Part shown: piece by piece, positions 35,165-43,195 of the stretch
Numbering within the stretch: the first letter of the stretch is position 1
Layout: each line of letters begins with the position of its first letter
NCBI GenBank assembly: GCA_900552005.1
Contig: URXU01000007.1
Location: 1 to 64,000, forward strand
Source: an uncultured Phascolarctobacterium sp.
GTDB lineage: Bacteria; Bacillota; Negativicutes; Acidaminococcales; Acidaminococcaceae
Reading direction: 5' to 3'
DNA length: 64,000 bases
Notes under the pieces: generated by a model
What the model was told of the DNA's origin: nothing
The model's input: only the letters and a program-made list of their open reading frames with translations
Databases searched by the model: none
Position numbers and translations under genes: made by a program

Positions 35165-36031
35165 ATGCAGGATGTATTAACAAAAGCAACCATAGATGGT
35201 GTACGTATTTATGCTTTATGCACGACTAATCTGGTTAATGAACTTACCAAGAAACAAAACTGCTCTCATTTGGCCAGTGCAGCTCTGGGCAGAGCAATGA
35301 ACGGGGCATTGCTGCTGGCAGCCACGATGAAGGATAATGAACGTATTACGCTGCGCTTAAAGGGTGACGGACCGATAGGTGAAGTAGTAGCTGATGCTGA
35401 AGGCTGCTGTGTGCGCGGGTATGTGGAGAATCCGGATGTGTTTTTGCCGCTAAAAGAAGGTAAATTAGATATTGGCGGTGCTATCGGTAAGGGAAACATT
35501 ATTGTTACCCGTTATTTGCAAAATGCAGAACCGTTTACCGGTTATTGTGAACTGCAGGACGGAGAAATTGCCAGCGATCTAACAAAATATCTCTATGTTT
35601 CCGAGCAGACTCCGGCTTCAGTAGCTTTGGGGGTGCTGGTCAATAAAGAAGGAGATGTTATTGCTTCCGGCGGATATTTTGTTCAGGCAATGCCCGGCTG
35701 CGCTGACGAAGTATTGGAGAAACTGGAAAACAATATCACCATGATGCCCTATGTTTCACAGCTTTTGGAAATTGGCTATGATCCGGAAAAAATTATTAAG
35801 ATTATCGGCAGAGGTCTGGATGTGGATATTAAGGAATCAGTGCCGGTACAGTTCAAATGCCGCTGCAGCCGCGAAAAGCTTCTGCATGCCTTAGCCTCCT
35901 TGAATAGTGATGCTCTGCATGAACTGGAGCAGGATGAAGAAACAGAAGTTCACTGCCAGTTCTGCAATTCTACTTATGTATTTTCACAACAGGAAATTCA
36001 TGACCTGGCTGCTCACAAGCAGCAATCTTGA
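35165..36031 (+). CDS. hslO: Redox-regulated chaperone Hsp33
   Basis: A protein of 288 residues. The C-terminal domain carries the four zinc cysteines in CRC and CQFC; oxidation releases the zinc and activates holdase function. The N-terminal substrate-binding domain has LTLRLKGDGPIGE-like RITLRLKGDGPIG. It protects proteins during oxidative heat stress in the cytoplasm, which suits an anaerobe exposed to oxygen. RBS AGAGGAG lies upstream of the ATG. Confidence 0.94.
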   Translation: MQDVLTKATIDGVRIYALCTTNLVNELTKKQNCSHLASAALGRAMNGALLLAATMKDNERITLRLKGDGPIGEVVADAEGCCVRGYVENPDVFLPLKEGKLDIGGAIGKGNIIVTRYLQNAEPFTGYCELQDGEIASDLTKYLYVSEQTPASVALGVLVNKEGDVIASGGYFVQAMPGCADEVLEKLENNITMMPYVSQLLEIGYDPEKIIKIIGRGLDVDIKESVPVQFKCRCSREKLLHALASLNSDALHELEQDEETEVHCQFCNSTYVFSQQEIHDLAAHKQQS

Positions 36032-36056
36032 CAAAGCGAACTTTTGTTTGTATAAT
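36028..36056 (+). promoter_or_regulatory. Promoter of recA
   Basis: A consensus -35 TTGACA and -10 TATAAT are spaced by exactly 17 bp. The -35 overlaps the hslO stop codon. Confidence 0.9.
36037..36050 (+). promoter_or_regulatory. LexA/SOS box in the recA promoter
   Basis: CGAACTTTTGTTTG matches the Gram-positive SOS box consensus CGAAC-N4-GTTYG and fills the spacer between the -35 and -10 boxes, so LexA binding would exclude RNA polymerase. It implies that this organism has a Bacillus-type LexA. Confidence 0.85.
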
Positions 36057-36094
36057 TAAAAACAGTTAAAACGAAAAGTCAGGAGGACCTAATC

Positions 36095-37150
36095 ATGGAT
36101 AATGAAAAAATGAAAGCTCTTGATATGGCAATGCGCCAGATTGAAAAGGATTTTGGCAAAGGATCTATTATGCGTCTTGGCGAAGCCAGAGCTAAAATGA
36201 ATATAGAAGTTATTCCTACCGGAGCATTGTCGCTGGATATTGCACTGGGAGTAGGAGGTATTCCGCGCGGACGTGTTATTGAAATTTATGGTCCTGAATC
36301 TTCCGGTAAAACTACTGTTGCGCTGCATATGATCGCCGAAGCGCAGAAAATGGGCGGTTATGCCGCTTTTATCGATGCGGAACATGCTTTGGATCCAGAG
36401 TATGCACGTCATCTTGGCGTTGATGTAGATAATCTTTTAATTTCTCAGCCGGATAATGGTGAGCAGGCCTTGGAAATTGCTGATGCGCTTGTACGCAGCG
36501 GTGCCATTGATATCATTGTTATCGACTCGGTTGCAGCATTAGTTCCGCGTGCCGAAATTGAAGGCGAGATGGGCGATTCTCATGTCGGCCTGCAGGCAAG
36601 ATTAATGAGTCAGGCTCTGCGCAAATTGACAGGCCTAATTGCCAAATCCAAATGTGCAACTATTTTCATTAACCAGATCCGTGAAAAAGTCGGCGTTATG
36701 TTCGGCAGTCCGGAAACTACTACCGGCGGCCGCGCGTTAAAATTCTATTCGACAATACGCATGGATGTTCGCCGTATTGACACTCTAAAGAACGGCAATG
36801 ATATGATTGGCAGCAGGACCAGAGTAAAAGTAGTAAAAAATAAAATTGCTCCTCCGTTCAAACAGGCAGAGTTTGACATCATGTACGGGCAGGGAATTTC
36901 TCATGAAGGCTGTCTGGTTGATTTAGGAGCAGAGCTGGAAGTAATCAATAAGAGCGGCGCCTGGTATTCTTATGGTGACATCCGTTTGGGACAGGGCAAA
37001 GAAAAAGTTAAGGAGTTCCTGCGTGATAATCCGGAAATTGCTCAGGAAATTGAAAATAAAATCCGAAGCATGACTATTGCTAAGCCAGTGGATAATCCGG
37101 CTGAGGAAAATACAGCTAATGTGGAAACAATCTTCAAAGAAGAAATTTGA
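36095..37150 (+). CDS. recA: Recombinase RecA
   Basis: A protein of 351 residues of usual length. Walker A is GPESSGKTT (66-74); MAW-type motif and the DNA-binding loop REKVGVMFGSPETTTGG are intact. It forms filaments on single-stranded DNA, drives strand exchange and triggers LexA cleavage. Its promoter carries an SOS box, so it should be induced by DNA damage. recX overlaps its 3' end by 32 bases. Confidence 0.98.
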   Translation: MDNEKMKALDMAMRQIEKDFGKGSIMRLGEARAKMNIEVIPTGALSLDIALGVGGIPRGRVIEIYGPESSGKTTVALHMIAEAQKMGGYAAFIDAEHALDPEYARHLGVDVDNLLISQPDNGEQALEIADALVRSGAIDIIVIDSVAALVPRAEIEGEMGDSHVGLQARLMSQALRKLTGLIAKSKCATIFINQIREKVGVMFGSPETTTGGRALKFYSTIRMDVRRIDTLKNGNDMIGSRTRVKVVKNKIAPPFKQAEFDIMYGQGISHEGCLVDLGAELEVINKSGAWYSYGDIRLGQGKEKVKEFLRDNPEIAQEIENKIRSMTIAKPVDNPAEENTANVETIFKEEI

Positions 37151-37628
37151 TAATGAGCTGCAGGTTTATGACTGTGCGCTGACTCTTTTAAATTATCGGG
37201 ATTACTGCGAGAAGGAAATGCATGACAAGCTGCTGCGCAAAGGAGCGTCTGCGGAGCAGGCCGCCGCAGCAGTTAAAAAGCTGCTTGCTTATGGATTGAT
37301 TGATGAAAGACGCTATGCCCAGCGTGTTTATGAAGCATGGCTGAGCAAGCGTTATTATGGCCGGCAGCATTTGCTTTTTGAACTGCAGCGCAAGCATGTT
37401 TCAGAACAGTATATTGCAGAGATTATGGATAATTTCACGGAGCAGGAAGAAGCTGAACACGCACGGGCCGCAAGTAAGCTTTTTATGCAGCGAAATGCAA
37501 AAAAAATACAGTGTCCCGCTGACAAAAAAATATATGCAGCGGCTGCCAGATTTATGGCGGCACGCGGCTTTACAACAAGATATGTACATTTTATACTGGA
37601 TAAATTACGCTTTACTGACGATATGTAG
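37119..37628 (+). CDS. recX: Regulatory protein RecX
   Basis: A protein of 169 residues built from three-helix repeats, with LRKGASAEQAAAAVKKLLAYGLIDERRYAQ in the first and RGFTTRYVHFIL at the end. RecX binds RecA filaments and limits or modulates their activity. The start is taken as ATG at 37119, preceded by GAGG 12 bases upstream, within recA; co-expression with recA is certain from the overlap. The exact start is uncertain. Confidence 0.85.
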   Translation: MWKQSSKKKFDNELQVYDCALTLLNYRDYCEKEMHDKLLRKGASAEQAAAAVKKLLAYGLIDERRYAQRVYEAWLSKRYYGRQHLLFELQRKHVSEQYIAEIMDNFTEQEEAEHARAASKLFMQRNAKKIQCPADKKIYAAAARFMAARGFTTRYVHFILDKLRFTDDM

Positions 37629-37651
37629 TGTGTATGCCTGTGCGGCATAAC

Positions 37652-37680
37652 TTGACATTTTGCTTTATATTCATTAAAAT
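37652..37680 (+). promoter_or_regulatory. Strong promoter in the recX-rny gap
   Basis: TTGACA and TAAAAT are separated by 17 bp. The expected transcript starts near 37687, only about 35 bases before a terminator-like hairpin. Confidence 0.75.
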
Positions 37681-37719
37681 GTAATTATCCAATCGTGTTA
37701 ATTTGTGTCTTGTTTCTCA

Positions 37720-37751
37720 CAAGGTAACATTCATTTGTTGCCTTGTTTTTT
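37720..37751 (+). terminator. Terminator-like hairpin upstream of rny (possible attenuator)
   Basis: CAAGG-AACA pairs with TGTT-CCTTG (one internal T-G position) followed by six T. An alternative stem, TTGTG (37703-37707) with CACAA (37718-37722), uses the same 5' arm and would prevent it. It may end a short RNA or attenuate rny. Confidence 0.65.
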
Positions 37752-37824
37752 GCCCTTTTTCAGAATTTTATAATACTAAATAATATAGATTAGAGGATTC
37801 AATGGAATAAGGACATTTTTAACA

Positions 37825-37846
37825 GGCCCGTAAAAAGAGCCTGTTG
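37825..37846 (+). promoter_or_regulatory. Stem-loop in the rny leader
   Basis: AACAGGC and GCCTGTT enclose CCGTAAAAAGA, about 30 to 50 bases before the rny RBS. There is no T tract, so it is not a normal terminator. Its role is unknown. Confidence 0.5.
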
Positions 37847-37874
37847 TTAGTATGTAAAAAAATTATGGAAAATA

Positions 37875-39431
37875 TTGATTCAGGAGGTGAAGATTATTTT
37901 AGAACTAATTGGTACTGCCGTTGTCGTTGGTATTGCCGGTGGTGCAGTAGGCTATCTGGTACGCAAAAATGTTGCTGAAGGCAAGATTGCTACAGCCGAA
38001 GAAACTGCGTTGCGTATTATTCAGGATGCCGAACAGGCTGGCGAAACTAAACGTAAAGAAGCGATGATGGAGGCAAAAGAGGAAATTCATCGTATGCGTT
38101 CGGAAATGGAACGTGAAAATAAAGACCGACGTGCTGATTTGCAGCGCCAGGAACGACGCCTTCTGCAGAAGGAAGAAAACCTGGATAAGAAAATTGACTC
38201 TTTCGAAAGAAAGGAAGAAAAGCTTGCTTCCAAAGAAGCAAGATTAAATGCCGCCCAGGAAAAAGTGGATGCTTTGTATCAAAAGCAGGTGGAAGAACTG
38301 GAAAGATTGTCAGGTTTGACCAGTGATGAAGCTAAACAGGAACTGCTTGCTTCCCTGGAAGATGAAGTAAAGCATGAATCTGCAATGCTGATTAAGGATT
38401 TGGAACAGCAGGCCAAAGATGAAGCTGATAAAAAAGCCCGTGAAATTATTTCTTTGGCCATTCAGCGTTGTGCTGCCGATCATGTGGCTGAAACAACCGT
38501 ATCCGTTGTTGGTCTGCCCAATGACGAAATGAAGGGTCGTATTATTGGCCGCGAAGGCAGAAATATCAGAACTCTGGAAACCCTGACCGGCATTGATCTG
38601 ATTATTGATGATACTCCGGAAGCTGTTATCATTTCCGGTTTTGATCCGGTTCGCCGCGAAGTTGCCCGCATTGCTCTGGAAAAATTAATCAATGATGGAC
38701 GTATTCATCCTTCACGTATTGAAGAAATGGTTGAAAAAGCCCAGAAAGAAGTGGAGCAGAAGATCAAGGAAGCCGGCGAACAGGCTACCTTTACTGTAGG
38801 CGTACATGGCTTGCATCCTGAACTCATCAAGCTGCTTGGCCGGTTGAAATATCGTACCAGCTATGGCCAAAATGTTTTGAACCATTCTATTGAAGTTGCC
38901 AGTCTGGCAGGTATTATGGCGTCTGAACTTGGTGTTGATGTGGTTCTGGCCAAGAGAGCAGGTTTGCTGCATGATATCGGTAAAGCAATTGATCATGAAA
39001 TGGAAGGTTCCCATATAGAAATTGGTGCGGAAATTGCTAAAAAATTCCGCGAATCCGATTTGGTTATCAATGCCATTATGGCACATCATGGTGACGTTGA
39101 ACCTAAGAGCGTGGAAGCAGTGCTGGTTGCTGCTGCTGATGCTGTTTCTGCTGCCCGTCCGGGAGCAAGACGTGAAACTCTTGAAAGTTATTTGAAGCGT
39201 TTAACTCGATTGGAAGAGATTTCTGAATCTTTTGAGGGTGTTGAAAAATGCTATGCCGTACAGGCCGGCCGTGAAATACGCATTATGGTTAAACCTGAGG
39301 TTATTGACGATGCTGCTGCCGTACTGCTGGCACGTGATATTTCCAAGAAGATTGAAGCTGAAATGGAATATCCCGGACAGATTAAAGTTGTTATTATCCG
39401 AGAAACACGAGCAGTGGATTACGCTAAATAA
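37875..39431 (+). CDS. rny: Ribonuclease Y
   Basis: A protein of about 511-518 residues. An N-terminal membrane helix (LIGTAVVVGIAGGAVGYLV) is followed by a long charged coiled coil, a KH domain (GRIIGREGRNIRTLE) and an HD domain (LLHDIGKA). It is the membrane-bound endonuclease that starts bulk mRNA decay in Firmicutes. The start is unclear: the only strong RBS, AGGAGGTGA (37882-37890), lies downstream of the TTG used here and over a GTG at 37887; the codons at the right distance from it are ATT (37893, 37896). A non-canonical ATT start is possible. Confidence 0.93.
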   Translation: MIQEVKIILELIGTAVVVGIAGGAVGYLVRKNVAEGKIATAEETALRIIQDAEQAGETKRKEAMMEAKEEIHRMRSEMERENKDRRADLQRQERRLLQKEENLDKKIDSFERKEEKLASKEARLNAAQEKVDALYQKQVEELERLSGLTSDEAKQELLASLEDEVKHESAMLIKDLEQQAKDEADKKAREIISLAIQRCAADHVAETTVSVVGLPNDEMKGRIIGREGRNIRTLETLTGIDLIIDDTPEAVIISGFDPVRREVARIALEKLINDGRIHPSRIEEMVEKAQKEVEQKIKEAGEQATFTVGVHGLHPELIKLLGRLKYRTSYGQNVLNHSIEVASLAGIMASELGVDVVLAKRAGLLHDIGKAIDHEMEGSHIEIGAEIAKKFRESDLVINAIMAHHGDVEPKSVEAVLVAAADAVSAARPGARRETLESYLKRLTRLEEISESFEGVEKCYAVQAGREIRIMVKPEVIDDAAAVLLARDISKKIEAEMEYPGQIKVVIIRETRAVDYAK

Positions 39432-39441
39432 TCTTAAAAAT

Positions 39442-39475
39442 AAAATCCCGGCAGATTTTCTGTCGGGATTTTTTA
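39442..39475 (+). terminator. Terminator of rny
   Basis: AAATCCCGGCAGA pairs with TCTGTCGGGATTT (one mismatch) and is followed by a T tract. Confidence 0.88.
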
Positions 39476-39516
39476 CATATTAGTTACAGACGCAGCATGT
39501 CTGAGAAATGAATTTA

Positions 39517-39525
39517 TGTTATAAT
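39517..39525 (+). promoter_or_regulatory. Extended -10 promoter of the zinc-ribbon gene
   Basis: TGTTATAAT followed by ATATTG, 31 bases before the start. It is another copy of the recurrent promoter core. Confidence 0.6.
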
Positions 39526-39555
39526 ATATTGAGTAATTTGTGGAGGTTGGCTGAA

Positions 39556-39957
39556 ATGAGAATTGAAGGAGCGGGCGGTTGTTTCGATAACCGTTTTTAT
39601 GAAATTGATATTGATGTAGCCTGGAATATTATTATGCTATGCATCAATGAAATGGGTGTTACGATTGACTCCGTTGATGCGGAAAAGCGTTTAATTCATT
39701 TTCATAATAAGAAAAAAATCATGCAGATTGCCGTGCAGCAGCTTGATGAAGAAACGGTGCAGATTATTATGGACGCTACTAAGGAAAGACTGCAGATTTA
39801 TAACTGGAAAAGAGAGACTAAAGAAGTTAATCTTTTTTATGATTTATTTGAAAATAAACTGCGTGAATACAGAGCTTTTATTTTGTGTCCTCAATGCAGC
39901 GCTAAAATCAGTTCCCTGGCTAAATTTTGTCCGGAGTGCGGCGCAAAACTTAAATAA
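39556..39957 (+). CDS. Unknown protein with C-terminal zinc ribbon
   Basis: A cytoplasmic protein of 133 residues that I do not recognise. Residues 1-105 appear alpha/beta (MRIEGAGGCFDNRFYEIDID, then MGVTIDSVDAEKRLIHFH), suggesting a small ligand- or nucleic-acid-binding domain. The last 25 residues are a CxxC-x(n)-CxxC zinc ribbon (CPQCSAKISSLAKFCPECG). The ATG at 39556 follows GGAGG; a longer frame lacks an RBS. It has its own promoter and terminator. Confidence 0.75.
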   Translation: MRIEGAGGCFDNRFYEIDIDVAWNIIMLCINEMGVTIDSVDAEKRLIHFHNKKKIMQIAVQQLDEETVQIIMDATKERLQIYNWKRETKEVNLFYDLFENKLREYRAFILCPQCSAKISSLAKFCPECGAKLK

Positions 39958-39960
39958 ACA

Positions 39961-40000
39961 AAAAGAAACCAAATACCTTATGGTATTTGGCTTCTTTTTA
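39961..40000. terminator. Bidirectional terminator between the zinc-ribbon gene and rpmB
   Basis: A long stem, AAAAGAA(A)CCAAATACC with GGTATTTGG(C)TTCTTTT, has an A tract on one side and T on the other, so it can serve both convergent genes. Confidence 0.85.
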
Positions 40001-40007
40001 AGTTCAA

Positions 40008-40199
40008 TTACATAGCGCGGTTAACTTTACCGGAACGCAGGCAGCGGGTGCAAACGTTAATACGTTTAACAGAACCTTCTACAACTGCTCTTACTTGTTG
40101 AATGTTAGGTTTCCAAGCACGTTTAGTGTGTCTATTGGAGTGGCTGACGTTGTTGCCAGCGAGTTTTCCTTTACCGCAAACTTCGCAAATAGATGCCAT
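40008..40199 (-). CDS. rpmB: 50S ribosomal protein L28
   Basis: A protein of 63 residues: MASICEVCGKGKLAGNNVSH at the N terminus, with the zinc-type cysteine pairs CEVC and CTRC. It belongs to the large ribosomal subunit. It is encoded alone, divergent from recG. The RBS AAGGAGGTG is strong and 8 bases from the ATG. A longer minus-strand frame runs into recG and is not real. Confidence 0.96.
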   Translation of the reverse strand: MASICEVCGKGKLAGNNVSHSNRHTKRAWKPNIQQVRAVVEGSVKRINVCTRCLRSGKVNRAM

Positions 40200-40254
40200 G
40201 AATTCCCACCTCCTTGAACGTATTAAGGCACATTGCATCAAATTTAACAAAAGT

Positions 40255-40283
40255 ATCATATCATAAACAAACAATAAAAGCAA
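40255..40283 (-). promoter_or_regulatory. Promoter of rpmB
   Basis: On the minus strand TTGCTT and TATGAT are separated by 17 bp, about 55 bases before the start of rpmB. It lies back to back with recG. Confidence 0.65.
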
Positions 40284-40311
40284 GTAAATTTTAAGGCAGG
40301 TAAGATAATTT

Positions 40312-42375
40312 ATGTGGTGGAAAGAGTCTGTGACAACGCTGAAAGGGATTGGACCTAAGAAAGCTGCTGATCTGGCAGCGTTAAATATTTTCACCGTCGG
40401 TGATTTATTATGCTATTATCCGCGGCAGGATGCCTATTTGGATTATTCAAGGCTGAAAAAGATTCGGGAGCTGGCAACTGATGGCTCTAAACAGGTGTTT
40501 CAGGGAACCGTGTTCAGGGTGCGTGACAGTTTTCAGGGGCGGGGACGCAAATTTACGGTGGTTACGGTTCGTGATGAGACCGGCTATGCCGATCTGTATT
40601 TTTTTATGCAGCAAAGATATATGGCCAAGAAGTTTAAAGCGGATGAGAAACTGCTGATTACCGGGCGTGTCAAGCAGGGACGTACGGCGAAAATGGTTTC
40701 GGAAGTTTTCTGCCAAGATGCTGAAGGAGAAAATAACCTGTTGGGAATCTGGCCCGTATATAGTTTGACCGGAGCCGTTACCCAGAAAAATATGCGACAG
40801 TGGATTCGTTTAGCTTTGACTAAGGCAGCGGCAGAAAATCTGCCGGAAAGTTTACCCGATGAGGTTTTGAGTTATTGTCATTTTACTGACCGGCTGACAG
40901 CACTGAAAAATATTCATTTTCCGGCAAATTGGGAAAGCCTGCATCAGGCCCAGCGGCGATTTATTTTTGAAGAACTATTTTTGCTGCAGTGCGGGCTGCT
41001 TTATTATCGTCAAAACCGCAATGATGAAAAACACGGCGTCAAACATGGACGGGACGGCGAGCTTATACAGAAAGTACTGGACCAGTTGCCGTTTTCACTG
41101 ACAGCAGCTCAGAAACAAGCATGGCAGGACATCTCCTTGGATATGCAGGACATAAAACCAATGCATCGAATTTTGCAGGGGGATGTTGGTAGCGGCAAAA
41201 CGGTTATCAGTGCCTTGGCCTTGGCTAAAGCTGCCGAAAATGGCTTTCAGGGATGTCTGATGGCTCCCACGGAGATTTTAGCGCAGCAGCACTATAAAAC
41301 CTTGCAGGAATATTTTGCGCCTACAGGCATTACGGTAGGACTTCTTACCGGCAGTCTGAAAACCAGGGAGAGAGGAATATTGCTGCAAGGTCTGGCAGAC
41401 GGCAGTATTGACATAGTGGTTGGAACGCATGCACTTATACAGCAGGACGTATGCTTTCAGAAGTTATCGCTGGTAATTACGGACGAGCAGCACAGATTTG
41501 GTGTCGGTCAGAGAGCCGCTCTTGCCGGTAAGGCGTCAGATGCTCCGGATGTATTGGTTATGACTGCTACGCCCATACCGCGTACATTAGCGTTGACTGT
41601 TTACGGCGATCTTGATGTTTCGCTGATGAAAGGAAGGCCGCCGGGACGGCAAAAGATTCAGACTCTTTGTTATACGGATGAGAAAAGAGCAGAGGTTTAT
41701 CAGGGACTATTGCGTTTAATACAAAAAGGCAGGCAGGCGTATATAGTTTGTCCTTTAATCGGCGAGTCGGAAATGCTGGGAGCACGCAGCGCCGAAAGTG
41801 TTTATGATGAATTGCGCCATGGAATTCTCAAAGATGTAAAAATAGCTCTGCTGCATGGCAGGCTGAAAGACAGTGAGAAAAATGCTATTATGCAGGCGTT
41901 TGCCGCAGGACAGATTGATGTACTTGTGAGTACTACGGTTATTGAAGTTGGTGTCAATGTCCCCAATGCGGTACTGATGGTTGTAGAAAATGCTGAACGC
42001 TTTGGATTGGCTCAGCTCCATCAGTTGCGCGGACGGGTAGGCAGAGGAAATGAACAGTCCTATTGTGTGCTTTTGACGGCTGCTGATAATACGGAAACTC
42101 TGGCACGCCTGCAGGTACTGCATGACAGTGACGACGGCTTTTATCTGGCCGAGCAGGATTTACGGCTGCGCGGGGCCGGACAGCTATTTGGCATGAGGCA
42201 GCATGGATTGCCTGATTTGCGAATTGCTGATATAATTCGTGATACGGAAATTATTGTTCAGGCGCGCAAGATGGCGCAGAAGTTGCTTACAGATAATAAG
42301 CATAACCGGTCCTTTGTCCAGGAATTGGTAGAAAGACAGTTTGATGACAGATTTCATATGATTTTTAATTCATGA
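40312..42375 (+). CDS. recG: ATP-dependent DNA helicase RecG
   Basis: A protein of 687 residues. An N-terminal wedge/OB domain (to about 250) binds branched DNA; the helicase core has Walker A GDVGSGKTV, DEQHRFG and the C-terminal motif VGRGNEQSYCVLL. It reverses stalled forks and processes Holliday junctions. The RBS is AAGGCAGG-like and moderate. The gap to rpmB (112 bases) holds the rpmB promoter; recG's own promoter is not evident. Confidence 0.96.
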   Translation: MWWKESVTTLKGIGPKKAADLAALNIFTVGDLLCYYPRQDAYLDYSRLKKIRELATDGSKQVFQGTVFRVRDSFQGRGRKFTVVTVRDETGYADLYFFMQQRYMAKKFKADEKLLITGRVKQGRTAKMVSEVFCQDAEGENNLLGIWPVYSLTGAVTQKNMRQWIRLALTKAAAENLPESLPDEVLSYCHFTDRLTALKNIHFPANWESLHQAQRRFIFEELFLLQCGLLYYRQNRNDEKHGVKHGRDGELIQKVLDQLPFSLTAAQKQAWQDISLDMQDIKPMHRILQGDVGSGKTVISALALAKAAENGFQGCLMAPTEILAQQHYKTLQEYFAPTGITVGLLTGSLKTRERGILLQGLADGSIDIVVGTHALIQQDVCFQKLSLVITDEQHRFGVGQRAALAGKASDAPDVLVMTATPIPRTLALTVYGDLDVSLMKGRPPGRQKIQTLCYTDEKRAEVYQGLLRLIQKGRQAYIVCPLIGESEMLGARSAESVYDELRHGILKDVKIALLHGRLKDSEKNAIMQAFAAGQIDVLVSTTVIEVGVNVPNAVLMVVENAERFGLAQLHQLRGRVGRGNEQSYCVLLTAADNTETLARLQVLHDSDDGFYLAEQDLRLRGAGQLFGMRQHGLPDLRIADIIRDTEIIVQARKMAQKLLTDNKHNRSFVQELVERQFDDRFHMIFNS

Positions 42376-42386
42376 AGGGGTAAATT

Positions 42387-43094
42387 TTGTTGGAAAAATT
42401 AGATAAAAAAGAACTATTAAAGAATCCAGACCTGATTACCAAAATAGTAGTAATTGGTCTTTTTGCAATTCTTATTGCCGCCATTAATTATTTTGCCGAG
42501 GGCTTTTTCAGCAAGACATTTGCTTTGGCCATTAACGGGGACGTACAGGGTTTAGTGGAGTATCTGCGCTCGTATGGCAATTGGGCCATAGTAATCAGCT
42601 TTTTGCTGGACGTACTGATTAATGCGGGCAGCATATTTCCCTCAATCTTTTTGTCTACGGCCAACGGCCTGATTTTTGGCCTGCCGCTGGGCATCGTTAT
42701 TTCCTGGCTGGCTGAGACTACCGGGGTATTTATAAGTTTCTTATTGATGCGTTTTTTGTTTCGCAATACAGCTGAAAAAATTATTGCCAAAAGTGACAGC
42801 TTAAAGCATATTGATGAAGCCAGCGGCAAGCACGGCTTAGAGTGGATGGCTTTTGCCAGAGCATTGCCTTACTTTCCTTCTGGGATACTGACTGCAGTAG
42901 GTGCCGTAAGCTCTATAAGCATCAAAGATTATTTGATTGCTAATTTAATTGGTAAATTTCCATCTACCGCCCTGGAAGTTGTTATTGGGCATGATATTGT
43001 TAATTTTCAGCAGAACAGTGATCGTCTGGCAGTTTTGATTGTTGTTGTGGCGCTGATTTTTTTTGGATATAGTAAATACAGAAAAAATAGGTAA
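42387..43094 (+). CDS. TVP38/TMEM64 (VTT, DedA-like) family membrane protein
   Basis: A protein of 235 residues with about five hydrophobic segments and the VTT-domain signature: GSIFPSIFLSTANGLIFG, a re-entrant proline loop, then FARALPYFPSGILTAVGAVS. DedA and VTT proteins act as lipid scramblases or transporters of undecaprenyl phosphate in related families; the specific role of this one is unknown. It begins with TTG (42387 or 42390) after GAAGGGG. It follows recG by 11 bases and precedes the glycerol-1-phosphate dehydrogenase homologue. Confidence 0.85.
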   Translation: MLEKLDKKELLKNPDLITKIVVIGLFAILIAAINYFAEGFFSKTFALAINGDVQGLVEYLRSYGNWAIVISFLLDVLINAGSIFPSIFLSTANGLIFGLPLGIVISWLAETTGVFISFLLMRFLFRNTAEKIIAKSDSLKHIDEASGKHGLEWMAFARALPYFPSGILTAVGAVSSISIKDYLIANLIGKFPSTALEVVIGHDIVNFQQNSDRLAVLIVVVALIFFGYSKYRKNR

Positions 43095-43134
43095 TGTTAA
43101 ATTTAGGTTAATTATGGCCGTATCAGACAGGGCT

Positions 43135-43163
43135 TTGCTGAGATGGTGCAGAACTGTTATGAA
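43135..43163 (+). promoter_or_regulatory. Possible promoter of the G1PDH-like gene
   Basis: TTGCTG and TATGAA are separated by 17 bp, in the 101-base gap. The -10 is weak. Confidence 0.4.
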
Positions 43164-43195
43164 TACTTACGAAGCGGATATTCAGGAGGTTCATG

